Assembly: GCA_021793875.1 (NCBI GenBank) | Contig: JAJYRX010000005.1 | Location: forward strand, 1 to 18,177 | DNA: 18,177 nucleotides | Direction of reading: 5' to 3' | From: Pseudomonadota bacterium | GTDB lineage: Bacteria > Pseudomonadota > Gammaproteobacteria > Burkholderiales > Burkholderiaceae_B | Shown here: positions 1 through 7,025 of the stretch, piece after piece | Position numbering within the stretch: position 1 is the first letter of the stretch | Layout: each line of letters starts with the position of its first letter | Position numbers and translations under genes: made by a program | Notes under the pieces: generated by a model | What the model saw: the letters and a program-made list of their open reading frames with translations, nothing else | The model's database searches: none | Told to the model about the DNA's origin: nothing

Positions 1-240
1 TCCGATCTGTGTCTAAACGCGTATCTTACAGTAGATGGCTTAATGTCATACTGTGAGCTTGATAGCTTGTGCCAGGCTCTATTGGATAAAGCTATGGATA
101 AGTGGGGCTTATCATCAAGAGCTATACACAGAGCTATTAAAGTGGCAAGGACCATAGCAGACATGTCAGATAGAAAATCAATCAATGAGAGCGACATTTC
201 AGAGGCTTTACAATATAGGAGTATCTCCCTTGTCAGTTGA
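1..240 (+). CDS. comM: ComM/YifB-family Mg-chelatase-like AAA ATPase, C-terminal end (partial)
   Basis: The reading frame is open from base 1 and ends at TGA 238-240, so only the last 79 residues are present; the first internal ATG is at 43 but it is not the start. The fragment matches the C-terminal 'Mg_chelatase C' helical region of YifB/ComM proteins: a run of Leu/Ala-rich helix, then GLSSRAIHRAIKVARTIAD (about residues 36-54) and the ending SDISEALQYR. In the family the missing upstream part carries the Lon-like and AAA+ ATPase domains; ComM is a hexameric helicase that promotes branch migration in natural transformation. No Walker motifs are visible because they lie outside the window. 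The promoter for rpmI starts inside the last codons of this gene. Identification is firm at family level; the symbol is by homology. Confidence 0.85.
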   Translation, partial: SDLCLNAYLTVDGLMSYCELDSLCQALLDKAMDKWGLSSRAIHRAIKVARTIADMSDRKSINESDISEALQYRSISLVS

Positions 241-259
241 TTGGTTATTGTCTTATAAT
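230..259 (+). promoter_or_regulatory. Sigma-70 type promoter for rpmI-rplT (pheST-ihfA)
   Basis: A -35 box TTGTCA (230-235, five of six consensus bases) and a perfect -10 box TATAAT (254-259) are separated by 18 bases. The -35 lies in the final codons of the comM fragment. Transcription would start near 266, giving an rpmI leader of about 110 nt. This is the best-matching promoter in the window and fits the need for high expression of ribosomal proteins. It is a sequence match only. Confidence 0.7.
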
Positions 260-274
260 TAACGGTTTTCTAGT

Positions 275-289
275 CACTCTTTTTGAGTG
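275..289 (+). promoter_or_regulatory. Small stem-loop in rpmI leader
   Basis: CACTC (275-279) and GAGTG (285-289) form a 5-bp stem with a TTTTT loop, just after the predicted transcription start. In E. coli, L20 represses rpmI-rplT translation through leader RNA structure, so a structured leader is expected here. This particular stem is short and could be chance. It has no following T-run on the plus strand, so it does not look like a terminator. Confidence 0.25.
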
Positions 290-377
290 TTCTATTAAAA
301 AGAATAAATGATACGTTGGGTTTTGAAAGAGCTGCTTTGGTTGTGGCCACCTACTATCTGTTTACAAGAGTGTCATC

Positions 378-575
378 ATGCCTAAGATGAAAACTAAAAA
401 AGGCGCTGCAAAGCGCTTTAAAGTTCGCGGAAGCGGATCCATTAAGCGTGGTCAGGCGTTTAAGCGTCATATACTTACTAAAAAGACCACTAAAAACAAA
501 CGTCAGCTAAGAGGTGCCGTAGCGGTACACGATTCTGATATCGCCTCGGTGAAGGCCATGCTGCCTTACGCTTAA
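378..575 (+). CDS. rpmI: 50S ribosomal protein L35
   Basis: A 65-residue, Lys/Arg-rich protein, the normal length for bL35. It starts MPKMKTKKGAAKRFK and has the conserved GSGSIKRGQAFKRHIL block (residues 18-33) and KNKRQLRG. It is a late-assembling protein of the large ribosomal subunit. It is followed after 15 bases by rplT, the standard partner. The leader upstream is about 110 nt from a near-consensus promoter. The start codon has only a weak ribosome-binding sequence (AAGAG about 10 bases upstream), which would suit translational control by L20 as in E. coli; this last point is inference. The gene normally upstream, infC, is not there: comM is. Confidence 0.97.
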   Translation: MPKMKTKKGAAKRFKVRGSGSIKRGQAFKRHILTKKTTKNKRQLRGAVAVHDSDIASVKAMLPYA

Positions 576-590
576 TGGGAGTTATATAAA

Positions 591-950
591 ATGCCTAGAG
601 TAAAAAACAGCGTTAATGCACGCGCGCGTCATAAAAAAGTATTAGCACAAGCAAAAGGTTTTAGAGGTCGTCGTAGCAAGGTCTTCCGTGTTGCCAATCA
701 GGCGGTAATGAAGGCCGGTCAATATGCTTATCGTGACCGTCGTAACAAGAAGCGTACCTTCAGGTCTCTATGGATAACCAGAATAAATGCGGCTTGTCGT
801 GAGCTCGGTATCACATATAGTGTTTTTATTGCAGGTACAAAAAAAGCCTCTATAGACATAGATCGCAAAGTGCTTGCCGATATGGCTGTACATGATAAAG
901 CAGGATTTGCCGCCATTGTGGAACAAGCTAAGGCTGCCCTTGCAGCTTAA
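591..950 (+). CDS. rplT: 50S ribosomal protein L20
   Basis: A 119-residue basic protein of typical bL20 length. It shows MPRVKNSVNARARHKKVL at the start, the FRGRRSKVFRVANQAVMKAGQYAYRDRR segment that forms the long rRNA-binding N-terminal helix (about residues 24-51), and the globular C-terminal part with WITRINAACRELGITYS (61-77). L20 is needed for early 50S assembly and, in E. coli, is the repressor of its own operon. The start has a good GGGAG ribosome-binding sequence at 577-581. It sits between rpmI and pheS in the conserved order; a strong stem-loop follows its stop codon. Confidence 0.97.
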   Translation: MPRVKNSVNARARHKKVLAQAKGFRGRRSKVFRVANQAVMKAGQYAYRDRRNKKRTFRSLWITRINAACRELGITYSVFIAGTKKASIDIDRKVLADMAVHDKAGFAAIVEQAKAALAA

Positions 951-952
951 AT

Positions 953-971
953 AGCAATACGCTTATTTGCT
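953..971 (+). other. Minor stem-loop after rplT
   Basis: AGCAA (953-957) can pair with TTGCT (967-971) around a 9-base loop directly upstream of the strong stem-loop at 981-1006. It could be part of an attenuation leader, but the stem is short and no alternative pairing with the downstream stem is obvious. Confidence 0.2.
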
Positions 972-980
972 TTGCAATTT

Positions 981-1006
981 AAACGGGGCTCTAAGGGGCT
1001 CCGTTT
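981..1006 (+). terminator. Strong stem-loop between rplT and pheS (partial terminator or attenuator)
   Basis: AAACGGGGCTC (981-991) pairs with GGGCTCCGTTT (996-1006) over 11 base pairs, including two G-T pairs, around a TAAG loop. It is followed by a weak U-tract (CTATTTAT, 1007-1014). It lies in the 76-base gap between rplT and pheS, the same place where enterobacteria have the pheM-controlled attenuator of pheST. The interrupted U-tract and lack of a new promoter downstream suggest partial termination that lowers pheST expression relative to the ribosomal genes. No Phe-rich leader peptide with a usual start codon was found. Confidence 0.65.
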
Positions 1007-1026
1007 CTATTTATAGGACGCTATAA

Positions 1027-2049
1027 ATGACTAACTCGCCAGATACTTTGGTTAAAGAGGCCGAAACAAGCTTTTCGGATGCAAACAGCCTATCTAGCTT
1101 AGAAGATGCCAAGGCCAAGTTTTTAGGAAAACGTGGAAGCCTTACTTCTTTGTTAAAGGGGCTGGGTGGGCTGGATCCAGACGAAAGGCGTAAGCGCGGC
1201 GCACAAATAAATTTAGTAAAACAAGAAATAGAGGCTTTATTAGAAAGACGTCGTAAAGAGTTAGTACAGCAAGAATTGAGCAATAGGCTTGCTGCAGAAG
1301 CAATTGATGTTACTCTGCCTGGAAGGGGTTATGGAGTTGGTGGTATACATCCGGTAGTTAAGGCATGGCAAAGGGTAGAGTCTATCTTTAGATCTATTGG
1401 GTTTGATGTGGCTGATGGCCCAGAGATAGAAAATGATTGGACAAACTTCACCGCATTAAATAATCCAGAGAACCACCCTGCTAGGTCAATGCAAGATACG
1501 TTCTACATTGATATGAAAGATGAGAAAGGGTTGCCTTTATTGTTAAGAACTCATACTAGTCCCATGCAGGTTCGTTATGCGCGTATGCACAAGCCCCCAA
1601 TAAAAGTAATAGCGCCTGGTAAAACATATAGGGTTGATAGTGATGCAACTCATTCTCCCATGTTTCATCAGGTGGAGGGGCTGTGGATAGGTACTGATAT
1701 TTCTTTTGCAGATCTAAAAGGCGTTTATACTCATTTCTTACGAGAGTTCTTTGAAACAAGTAATCTCGTGGTGCGTTTTCGCCCTTCATTTTTTCCATTT
1801 ACAGAACCATCTGCTGAAATAGATATGATGTTTACTGAGGGTCCAAATAAAGGAAACTGGCTAGAGATATCTGGTGCAGGACAAGTTCATCCAACAGTAA
1901 TACGTAATTTTGGCTTAGATCCAGAACTACACATCGGTTTTGCCTTTGGTTCTGGCTTAGAACGTTTAGCCATGCTCAGATACGGTGTAACCGATTTACG
2001 CACTTTCTTTGAGGGCGATTTGCGGTTTTTAAAGCAATTTAATAAATAA
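1027..2049 (+). CDS. pheS: Phenylalanine-tRNA ligase alpha subunit
   Basis: This is the catalytic alpha subunit of the alpha2-beta2 class II synthetase that charges tRNA-Phe in the cytoplasm. The 340-residue length is typical. Residues about 1-90 form the N-terminal coiled coil that contacts tRNA. The catalytic core carries VADGPEIE and the NFTALNNPENHPAR block (about 135-155), the LLRTHTSPMQVRYAR stretch, YRVDSDATHSPMFHQVEG, and class II motif 3 in GFAFGSGLERLAMLRYG (304-320), ending DLRFLKQF. The start has AGGA at 1015-1018. pheT follows after 12 bases, and the stem-loop just upstream probably tunes expression. The wording of several motifs, such as VTLPGRGYG and HPTVIRNFGLD, resembles Burkholderiales sequences from memory. 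Confidence 0.97.
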   Translation: MTNSPDTLVKEAETSFSDANSLSSLEDAKAKFLGKRGSLTSLLKGLGGLDPDERRKRGAQINLVKQEIEALLERRRKELVQQELSNRLAAEAIDVTLPGRGYGVGGIHPVVKAWQRVESIFRSIGFDVADGPEIENDWTNFTALNNPENHPARSMQDTFYIDMKDEKGLPLLLRTHTSPMQVRYARMHKPPIKVIAPGKTYRVDSDATHSPMFHQVEGLWIGTDISFADLKGVYTHFLREFFETSNLVVRFRPSFFPFTEPSAEIDMMFTEGPNKGNWLEISGAGQVHPTVIRNFGLDPELHIGFAFGSGLERLAMLRYGVTDLRTFFEGDLRFLKQFNK

Positions 2050-2061
2050 GGCCAGTTAGAC

Positions 2062-4470
2062 ATGCAGTTTTCTGAATCATGGTTACGTAGTTTTATTGAC
2101 CCTAATCTGTCTTCTGATGAGTTGGCTCATGAGCTAACTATGGCTGGCCTAGAGGTGGATGAGATAAAGCCTGCTGCTCCTGCATTTTCAAATGTAGTGG
2201 TAGCTGAGGTTGTCCATGTAACACAGCATCCCAATGCAGATAGGCTTAAGTTATGTCAGGTAAATTATGGTGAGTCGGATCATATACAAGTTGTTTGCGG
2301 CGCTCCGAATGTGAAAGCAGGTATAAAAGTACCTTTGGCTAAGGTAGGCGCCACTTTGCCCGGCAACTTTAAAATTAAGAAAGCCAAAATGCGTGGTGAA
2401 GAATCTCACGGTATGCTTTGCTCTGGACAAGAATTAGGCATTGAGCAAGATTACGATGGTTTGATGGTGCTTGATAGCAATTTAGAGGTTGGACAATGTT
2501 TAAGGTCAGCACTGGATCTGGATGACATATGCTTTACATTAAGCCTAACTCCAAACCGACCAGACTGCTTGTCTATACTTGGTGTAGCGCGAGAGGTTTC
2601 TGCACTTACTGGGGCCCCGTTAAAATATCCTAATTTCACTCCAATACAGGCCACTATTGACGATGTTTTGCCAGTAAATATACAAGATCATGATTTGTGC
2701 GGTCGTTTTGCTGGGCGTGTAATAAAGGGTGTAAATGCTAAAGCAAAAACACCCGATTGGATGGTTCGTCGTTTATTAAGAGGAGGTCAGCGTCCAGTTT
2801 CTGCCCTTGTTGATATTTCCAACTATGTTATGTTGGAGTTAGGAAGGCCTACACATATTTTCGATTTAGAAAAGTTGGGAGCCCAGTTAAATGTGCGTTG
2901 GGCTCGTAAAGGCGAGCAGATAAAGTTATTAAATGGCCAGGAGTTAAATCTTGATACCAATATTGGTGTTATAGATAGCGACGGTAAACCAGAGAGCCTG
3001 GCTGGAATTATGGGTGGTGATCATAGTGCTGTTAATTTAGATACAAAACACATTTACCTAGAAGGCGCTTTCTGGTGGCCGGAAGCTATTATGGGTAGGT
3101 CTCGTCAATACAAGTTGGAATCGGAAGCTAGCCATAGGTTTGAACGAGGTGTAGATGCTGAAACTATCACAAACCACCTTGAGCGAGTAACCAGACTCAT
3201 AATAGACATTTGTGGGGGTCAAGCAGGTCCTGTTAATGACCAGGTGGTATCTCTTCCCAAACGTGATCCAGTAAAAATGCGTCTGGCACGTTGCAATCGC
3301 ATACTAGGAATAAAATTAACATCCGATGTGGTAGCAAAAATATTTGATAGTCTAAAATTCAAGTTTACATATGCTGATGATGTGTTTCAGGTTACACCGC
3401 CTTCGTATAGATTCGATATAAATATTGAAGAGGATCTAATAGAAGAGGTTGCACGTATTTATGGGTTTGAGCGTATACCTGATAATCCGCCTGTTGCAGC
3501 AGCAAATATGATTACCATCTCTGAAAGCAGGCGGGATGGCCATATGTTGCGAGAGAAAATGGCCGCTTTAGACTATCAAGAAGTAATAAATTTTTCCTTT
3601 GTAAGAGAGAGTTGGGAGCAAAATTACGCTGCTAATTATGATGCCATACGTTTGGTGAATCCAATAGCCAGTCACCTAGCTGTTATGAGATCCACTTTAA
3701 TTGGTGGTTTATTAGATAACATCAAACATAATGTGCATCACAGACAAAACAGAGTACGCGTATTTGAGCTTGGACGTGTATTTCATCGTGATGATAATGT
3801 CACAGATGGTGATTTAGAAGTTGGCGGTATAAGCCAACCTACCATGCTAGCAGCGGCCGCTTGGGGGCCAGCAATGGATGAGCAGTGGGGTGTTAAAACC
3901 CGTTATGTTGACTTTTTTGACGTAAAACATGATTTAGAGGTTATGCTTTCATCCTACAGCAAAAAACTTGAATGTATTCCCATGGAGCATCCTGCGTTAC
4001 ACCCGGGGCGTAGTGCAAAGCTTCTAGTTAATAATGCACATATTGGCTGGATAGGCGAGGTTCACCCTAAGTGGGTTCAAGAGCTTGGTTTAAAAAAAGC
4101 ACCAGTTGTATTTGAGGTCAGTGCCGATATATTATTGAGAAGGGAATTTCCCGTACCAGAGACAATATCTAAGTACCCAGTGGTTACTCGTGACTTAGCC
4201 ATTATGGTCGACGCATCTATTAGTTATCAAGCGTTATTAAATACTATCAACGATACAATTGATGTTGAGCCTGAATTGGTTATTATTAAGCGTGTTAGTC
4301 TGTTTGATGTTTGGCGTGACAAATCTAGCAATAATGCACAAAAAAGTATGGCATTTAGGTTTTGGTTACAAAGCCCCGATTCCACGTTAGACGATGCCAC
4401 TGTAGAATCCTGTATGAAACAGTTGTTAAATGCGCTATCAAAAGCTCACAAAGCAAGCTTGCGTGCCTAA
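2062..4470 (+). CDS. pheT: Phenylalanine-tRNA ligase beta subunit
   Basis: The 802-residue non-catalytic subunit of PheRS, normal length. Visible domains in order: an N-terminal segment MQFSESWLRSFIDP; an EMAP-like tRNA-binding OB domain (about 42-150) with HPNADRLKLCQV and GMLCSGQELG; the B3/B4 editing domain (about 213-385) that hydrolyses mischarged Tyr-tRNA, with VDISNYVMLELGRPTHIFD; the B5 domain (about 400-470) with PPSYRFDINIEEDLIEEVARIYG; a core resembling class II synthetases; and the C-terminal anticodon-binding FDX-ACB domain (about 705-802) starting near SKYPVVTRDLAIMVD. It lies 12 bases after pheS and the TAAGG spanning the pheS stop may serve as ribosome-binding site. ihfA follows after 12 bases, so one transcript is likely. 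Confidence 0.97.
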   Translation: MQFSESWLRSFIDPNLSSDELAHELTMAGLEVDEIKPAAPAFSNVVVAEVVHVTQHPNADRLKLCQVNYGESDHIQVVCGAPNVKAGIKVPLAKVGATLPGNFKIKKAKMRGEESHGMLCSGQELGIEQDYDGLMVLDSNLEVGQCLRSALDLDDICFTLSLTPNRPDCLSILGVAREVSALTGAPLKYPNFTPIQATIDDVLPVNIQDHDLCGRFAGRVIKGVNAKAKTPDWMVRRLLRGGQRPVSALVDISNYVMLELGRPTHIFDLEKLGAQLNVRWARKGEQIKLLNGQELNLDTNIGVIDSDGKPESLAGIMGGDHSAVNLDTKHIYLEGAFWWPEAIMGRSRQYKLESEASHRFERGVDAETITNHLERVTRLIIDICGGQAGPVNDQVVSLPKRDPVKMRLARCNRILGIKLTSDVVAKIFDSLKFKFTYADDVFQVTPPSYRFDINIEEDLIEEVARIYGFERIPDNPPVAAANMITISESRRDGHMLREKMAALDYQEVINFSFVRESWEQNYAANYDAIRLVNPIASHLAVMRSTLIGGLLDNIKHNVHHRQNRVRVFELGRVFHRDDNVTDGDLEVGGISQPTMLAAAAWGPAMDEQWGVKTRYVDFFDVKHDLEVMLSSYSKKLECIPMEHPALHPGRSAKLLVNNAHIGWIGEVHPKWVQELGLKKAPVVFEVSADILLRREFPVPETISKYPVVTRDLAIMVDASISYQALLNTINDTIDVEPELVIIKRVSLFDVWRDKSSNNAQKSMAFRFWLQSPDSTLDDATVESCMKQLLNALSKAHKASLRA

Positions 4471-4482
4471 GGAGCAGTTAAT

Positions 4483-4788
4483 ATGTTGCCAGATCGTACT
4501 CTGACAAAAGCAGAACTTACTGAGCACTTGTTCAATCAAGTTGGTTTAAATAAAAGGGAAGCGAAAGATATTGTTGATGCTTTCTTTGAGGAAATACGCG
4601 AGGCGCTTGCGTCAGGAACTGAAGTGAAAATTTCAGGGTTTGGTAATTTCCAGGTGCGTGATAAGCCCGCTAGGCCAGGTCGTAATCCCAAAACAGGTGA
4701 GGTAATACCAATTTCCGCTCGCCGCGTGGTAACCTTTCATGCAAGCCAAAAGCTGCGTACTGCAGTCGAACAGGCAGACAACTCCTGA
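4483..4788 (+). CDS. ihfA: Integration host factor subunit alpha
   Basis: A 101-residue HU/IHF-family DNA-bending protein, which would pair with IHF-beta (not in this window) to bend DNA sharply in the nucleoid. Evidence: LTKAELTEHLFNQVGLNKREAKD (7-29), GTEVKISGFGNF (45-56) and the beta-arm RPGRNPKTGEVIPISARRVVTF (64-85), whose Pro69 corresponds to the DNA-intercalating proline of E. coli IHF-alpha. The RRVVTF end and its place directly after pheT identify it as alpha rather than HU or IHF-beta. It has an excellent ribosome-binding sequence AAGGAG (4469-4474) overlapping the pheT stop. The N-terminus is a few residues longer than in E. coli. Confidence 0.95.
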   Translation: MLPDRTLTKAELTEHLFNQVGLNKREAKDIVDAFFEEIREALASGTEVKISGFGNFQVRDKPARPGRNPKTGEVIPISARRVVTFHASQKLRTAVEQADNS

Positions 4789-4813
4789 TAATGTATAACG
4801 CGTACTGGTAACC

Positions 4814-5203
4814 ATGAATACCAATAATCCTAATCTTCCTGCTATTCCAGCGAAACGTTACTTCACAATAGGTGAGGTTAGCGATCTATGTCAGGTGAAA
4901 CCACATGTTCTGCGTTACTGGGAACAAGAGTTCACTCAACTTAAGCCTGTGAAGCGACGAGGGAATCGTCGCTATTATCAGCATCACGAGGTCATGCTTA
5001 TTAGGCGTATACGTGCTCTCTTGTATGACGAAGGCTTTACCATTGCAGGCGCACGTAATCGTCTTGGTCGTGGTGCCGATGCAGCTCATGATCCAGAAGC
5101 TGCGGTCCGCCTTTCATCTTCTGAGTTTCAATCTTTGCGAAACGATCTAACCTCCGTGCGCGACATGCTTGTCGAGGCGCTATCAGACGGTGCATCAACG
5201 TAG
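4814..5203 (+). CDS. MerR-family transcriptional regulator (short)
   Basis: A 129-residue protein with an N-terminal winged helix-turn-helix of MerR type (about residues 16-85): YFTIGEVSDLCQVKPHVLRYWEQEF, then RRGNRRYYQHHEVMLIRRIRALLYDEGFTIAGARNRL. The C-terminal 40 residues are probably a short dimerisation helix; there is no ligand-binding domain and no cysteine cluster for metal sensing (one Cys only). This is the small MerR-like gene commonly found right after ihfA in beta- and gammaproteobacteria; its target is not known from sequence. It lies 25 bases after ihfA, with no strong ribosome-binding site, and its 3' end overlaps the next gene. Family assignment is firm, function is not. Confidence 0.9.
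   Translation: MNTNNPNLPAIPAKRYFTIGEVSDLCQVKPHVLRYWEQEFTQLKPVKRRGNRRYYQHHEVMLIRRIRALLYDEGFTIAGARNRLGRGADAAHDPEAAVRLSSSEFQSLRNDLTSVRDMLVEALSDGAST
5174..5177 (+). promoter_or_regulatory. Ribosome-binding sequence deciding the GTG start of the Atm1-type exporter
   Basis: GAGG lies 12 bases ahead of the GTG at 5190, inside the end of the merR-like gene. The alternative TTG start at 5169 has no purine-rich sequence before it. No in-frame ATG is available near the N-terminus, so GTG at 5190 is preferred, though spacing is long. Confidence 0.4.
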
Positions 5204-6944
5204 CGATCTTCATGTCATAAAGTCGCTTCTACCATACTTATGGCAGTTCAAGTGGCGTGTGATTCTGGCTATGGCATTCTTAGTGGCTGCCAAAATTGCC
5301 AGTGTGTTAATGCCGTTCTATCTAAAAGAGGTGGTAGATCAGCTAGGTGTAGAAAGCAGTATTATCACCATGCCAATTGCTGCTCTATTAGGCTATGGTT
5401 TCGCTCGATTAGCAAGCAGTGCTTTTGGTGAGCTTAGAGATGCCTTGTTTGCACGTGTAACACAGGGCTCAGTAAGAAAAATAGCTACCCAACTGTTTAG
5501 ACATTTAATGTCACTGTCATTGCGCTTTCATATGCAACGACAAACAGGTGGTTTAAGCCGGGATATAGAACGGGGCACAAAGGGAATAAGCTTTCTGCTT
5601 AATTTCATGGTGTTCAATATTCTGCCAACCGTGTTGGAAATTGGCATGGTTACCGCCATTCTTTTATGGAACTATGATTGGTCTTTCGCATTTGTCACCC
5701 TTGCTACTATTTTATGTTACATACTGTTTACGCTTGTAGTTACTGAGCGTCGTATGGTCTATAGGCGTGCAATGAACACGCTAGACAGTCAGGCTAATAC
5801 AAAGGCAATAGATGCTTTATTAAATTATGAAACAGTAAAGTACTTTGATAATGAAAAGCTTGAATCAGATCGTTACGACAGTAATTTGGAGCGATGGGTA
5901 GATTCAGCTGTAAAAAATGCTGTTTCGCTTAATTTTTTAAATGTGGGGCAAAGTGCAATCATTAGTGTGGGTGTAACACTACTACTATGGTTGTCTGCGA
6001 GGGGGGTTGTTAACCATCATATGTCGGTTGGAGATGTTGTTCTTGTATCAGCTTATCTGACGCAATTATATGCACCTTTAAATTTTTTAGGGTTTGTATA
6101 TAGGGAAATAAAGCATGCTTTGGCTGACATGGAGCGTATGTTTTCCTTACTAGATCAAGGTCAGGAAATAGCAGATAAAGATAATGCAATAGACATGTGT
6201 TTTCGGGAGGCTCACATAGAGTTTAATTCCGTTTCGTTCCACTACGAGCCTAATCGTAAAATTCTACACAATATATCGTTTAATATACCTTCCGGCTCTA
6301 CAGTTGCAGTAGTGGGCGCCTCAGGGGCAGGTAAGTCTACACTGGCAAGGTTGTTGTTTCGTTTCTACGATGTGACATCGGGCTCAATAAAAATTAATGG
6401 CGTAGATATTAGAGATATAACGCAAAGTAGTTTGCGTAGACACATAGGAATAGTCCCTCAAGACACAGTTCTATTTAATGACAGCATAATGTACAACATA
6501 GCGTACGGTAAGCCCAATGCTAGCAAAGAAGAAGTTATTAACGCTGCAAAAGCTGCAAAAATCCATTCTTTTGTTAGCTCACTACCGGACGGGTATGAAA
6601 CGGAAGTAGGCGAGAGGGGGCTTAAACTCTCAGGCGGTGAGAAGCAGCGGGTAGCAATTGCAAGAACATTATTAAAAAACCCACCAATTCTTATTCTAGA
6701 TGAGGCAACTAGCGCATTAGATACCAATACAGAGCGTGCAATACAGGAAGAGCTTTCAGTGATTGCAGAGTCCAGAAGTACGCTTATAATTGCGCATCGT
6801 TTATCTACTATAGTAGATGCCGATATTATCCTTGTTATGGATAAGGGTCGAATAGTAGAGCAGGGCACACACTTGGAGTTAATAAATAGCAATCAGCTCT
6901 ATGCCGAAATGTGGGCCATGCAGCAATACGAAAACTCTAGCTAA
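5190..6944 (+). CDS. Atm1-type ABC exporter (fused permease and ATPase)
   Basis: A half-size inner-membrane ABC transporter of about 584 residues that would work as a homodimer. Residues about 15-310 are the six-helix transmembrane domain. The block TGGLSRDIERGTKGISFLLNF and the LDSQANTKAIDALLNYETVKYF stretch are hallmarks of the Atm1/HMT1 branch, which moves glutathione-linked sulfur, persulfide or metal compounds. The ATPase domain follows: Walker A VGASGAGKST (about 374-383), Q-loop VPQD, signature LSGGEKQR (about 480), Walker B ILILDEATSALD (about 500) and the H-loop AHRLSTI. It overlaps the end of the merR-like gene by 14 bases from the chosen GTG start (35 bases if TTG at 5169 is used). 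The suf operon begins 81 bases downstream, consistent with a role in sulfur and iron-sulfur homeostasis, but the substrate is inferred. Confidence 0.9.
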   Translation: MHQRSDLHVIKSLLPYLWQFKWRVILAMAFLVAAKIASVLMPFYLKEVVDQLGVESSIITMPIAALLGYGFARLASSAFGELRDALFARVTQGSVRKIATQLFRHLMSLSLRFHMQRQTGGLSRDIERGTKGISFLLNFMVFNILPTVLEIGMVTAILLWNYDWSFAFVTLATILCYILFTLVVTERRMVYRRAMNTLDSQANTKAIDALLNYETVKYFDNEKLESDRYDSNLERWVDSAVKNAVSLNFLNVGQSAIISVGVTLLLWLSARGVVNHHMSVGDVVLVSAYLTQLYAPLNFLGFVYREIKHALADMERMFSLLDQGQEIADKDNAIDMCFREAHIEFNSVSFHYEPNRKILHNISFNIPSGSTVAVVGASGAGKSTLARLLFRFYDVTSGSIKINGVDIRDITQSSLRRHIGIVPQDTVLFNDSIMYNIAYGKPNASKEEVINAAKAAKIHSFVSSLPDGYETEVGERGLKLSGGEKQRVAIARTLLKNPPILILDEATSALDTNTERAIQEELSVIAESRSTLIIAHRLSTIVDADIILVMDKGRIVEQGTHLELINSNQLYAEMWAMQQYENSS

Positions 6945-6960
6945 AGTACAACAAAGTAAA

Positions 6961-6990
6961 TTGACATATATAGTACCAAAACAGTACTAT
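6961..6990 (+). promoter_or_regulatory. Promoter of the suf operon
   Basis: A perfect -35 box TTGACA (6961-6966) and a -10 box TACTAT (6985-6990) are separated by 18 bases. Transcription would begin near 6997, about 29 bases before the regulator gene. The promoter sits in the 81-base gap after the ABC exporter, in which no terminator is visible, so readthrough from upstream may add to it. A perfect inverted repeat fills the spacer and covers the -10. Confidence 0.7.
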
Positions 6991-6992
6991 AT
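6968..6992 (+). promoter_or_regulatory. Inverted-repeat operator in suf promoter, IscR type-1-like
   Basis: ATATAGTAC (6968-6976) and its exact reverse complement GTACTATAT (6984-6992) flank the 7-base spacer CAAAACA. The total of 25 bp equals the length of the IscR type-1 site of E. coli, and it shares the outer ATA/TAT, the inner AC and the A-rich centre followed by CAGT. It overlaps the core promoter, so binding would block transcription. The first gene downstream encodes an Rrf2-family regulator, the obvious candidate to bind it. The repeat is directly seen; the binder is inferred. Confidence 0.65.
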
Positions 6993-7025
6993 GCATATGG
7001 ACTTATATAGCGGAGATACTAACGA

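Noticed and set aside
343..350. GTGGCCAC palindrome in the rpmI leader
   Set aside because: Eight bases with no loop and no extension; too short to call an operator or hairpin.
951..1013. A pheM-like Phe-rich leader peptide before the rplT-pheS stem-loop
   Set aside because: No ATG or GTG start; the TTG-started frames contain at most two Phe codons and run through the stem.
5204..5260. A tRNA gene, which often follows the ihfA-merR pair
   Set aside because: The exporter coding frame runs through this region and no cloverleaf or TTC-loop sequence is present.
6458..6892. Minus-strand open frame of 144 codons inside the ABC exporter gene
   Set aside because: It lies opposite the conserved ATPase domain, has no recognisable motif and no ribosome-binding sequence; a shadow frame.
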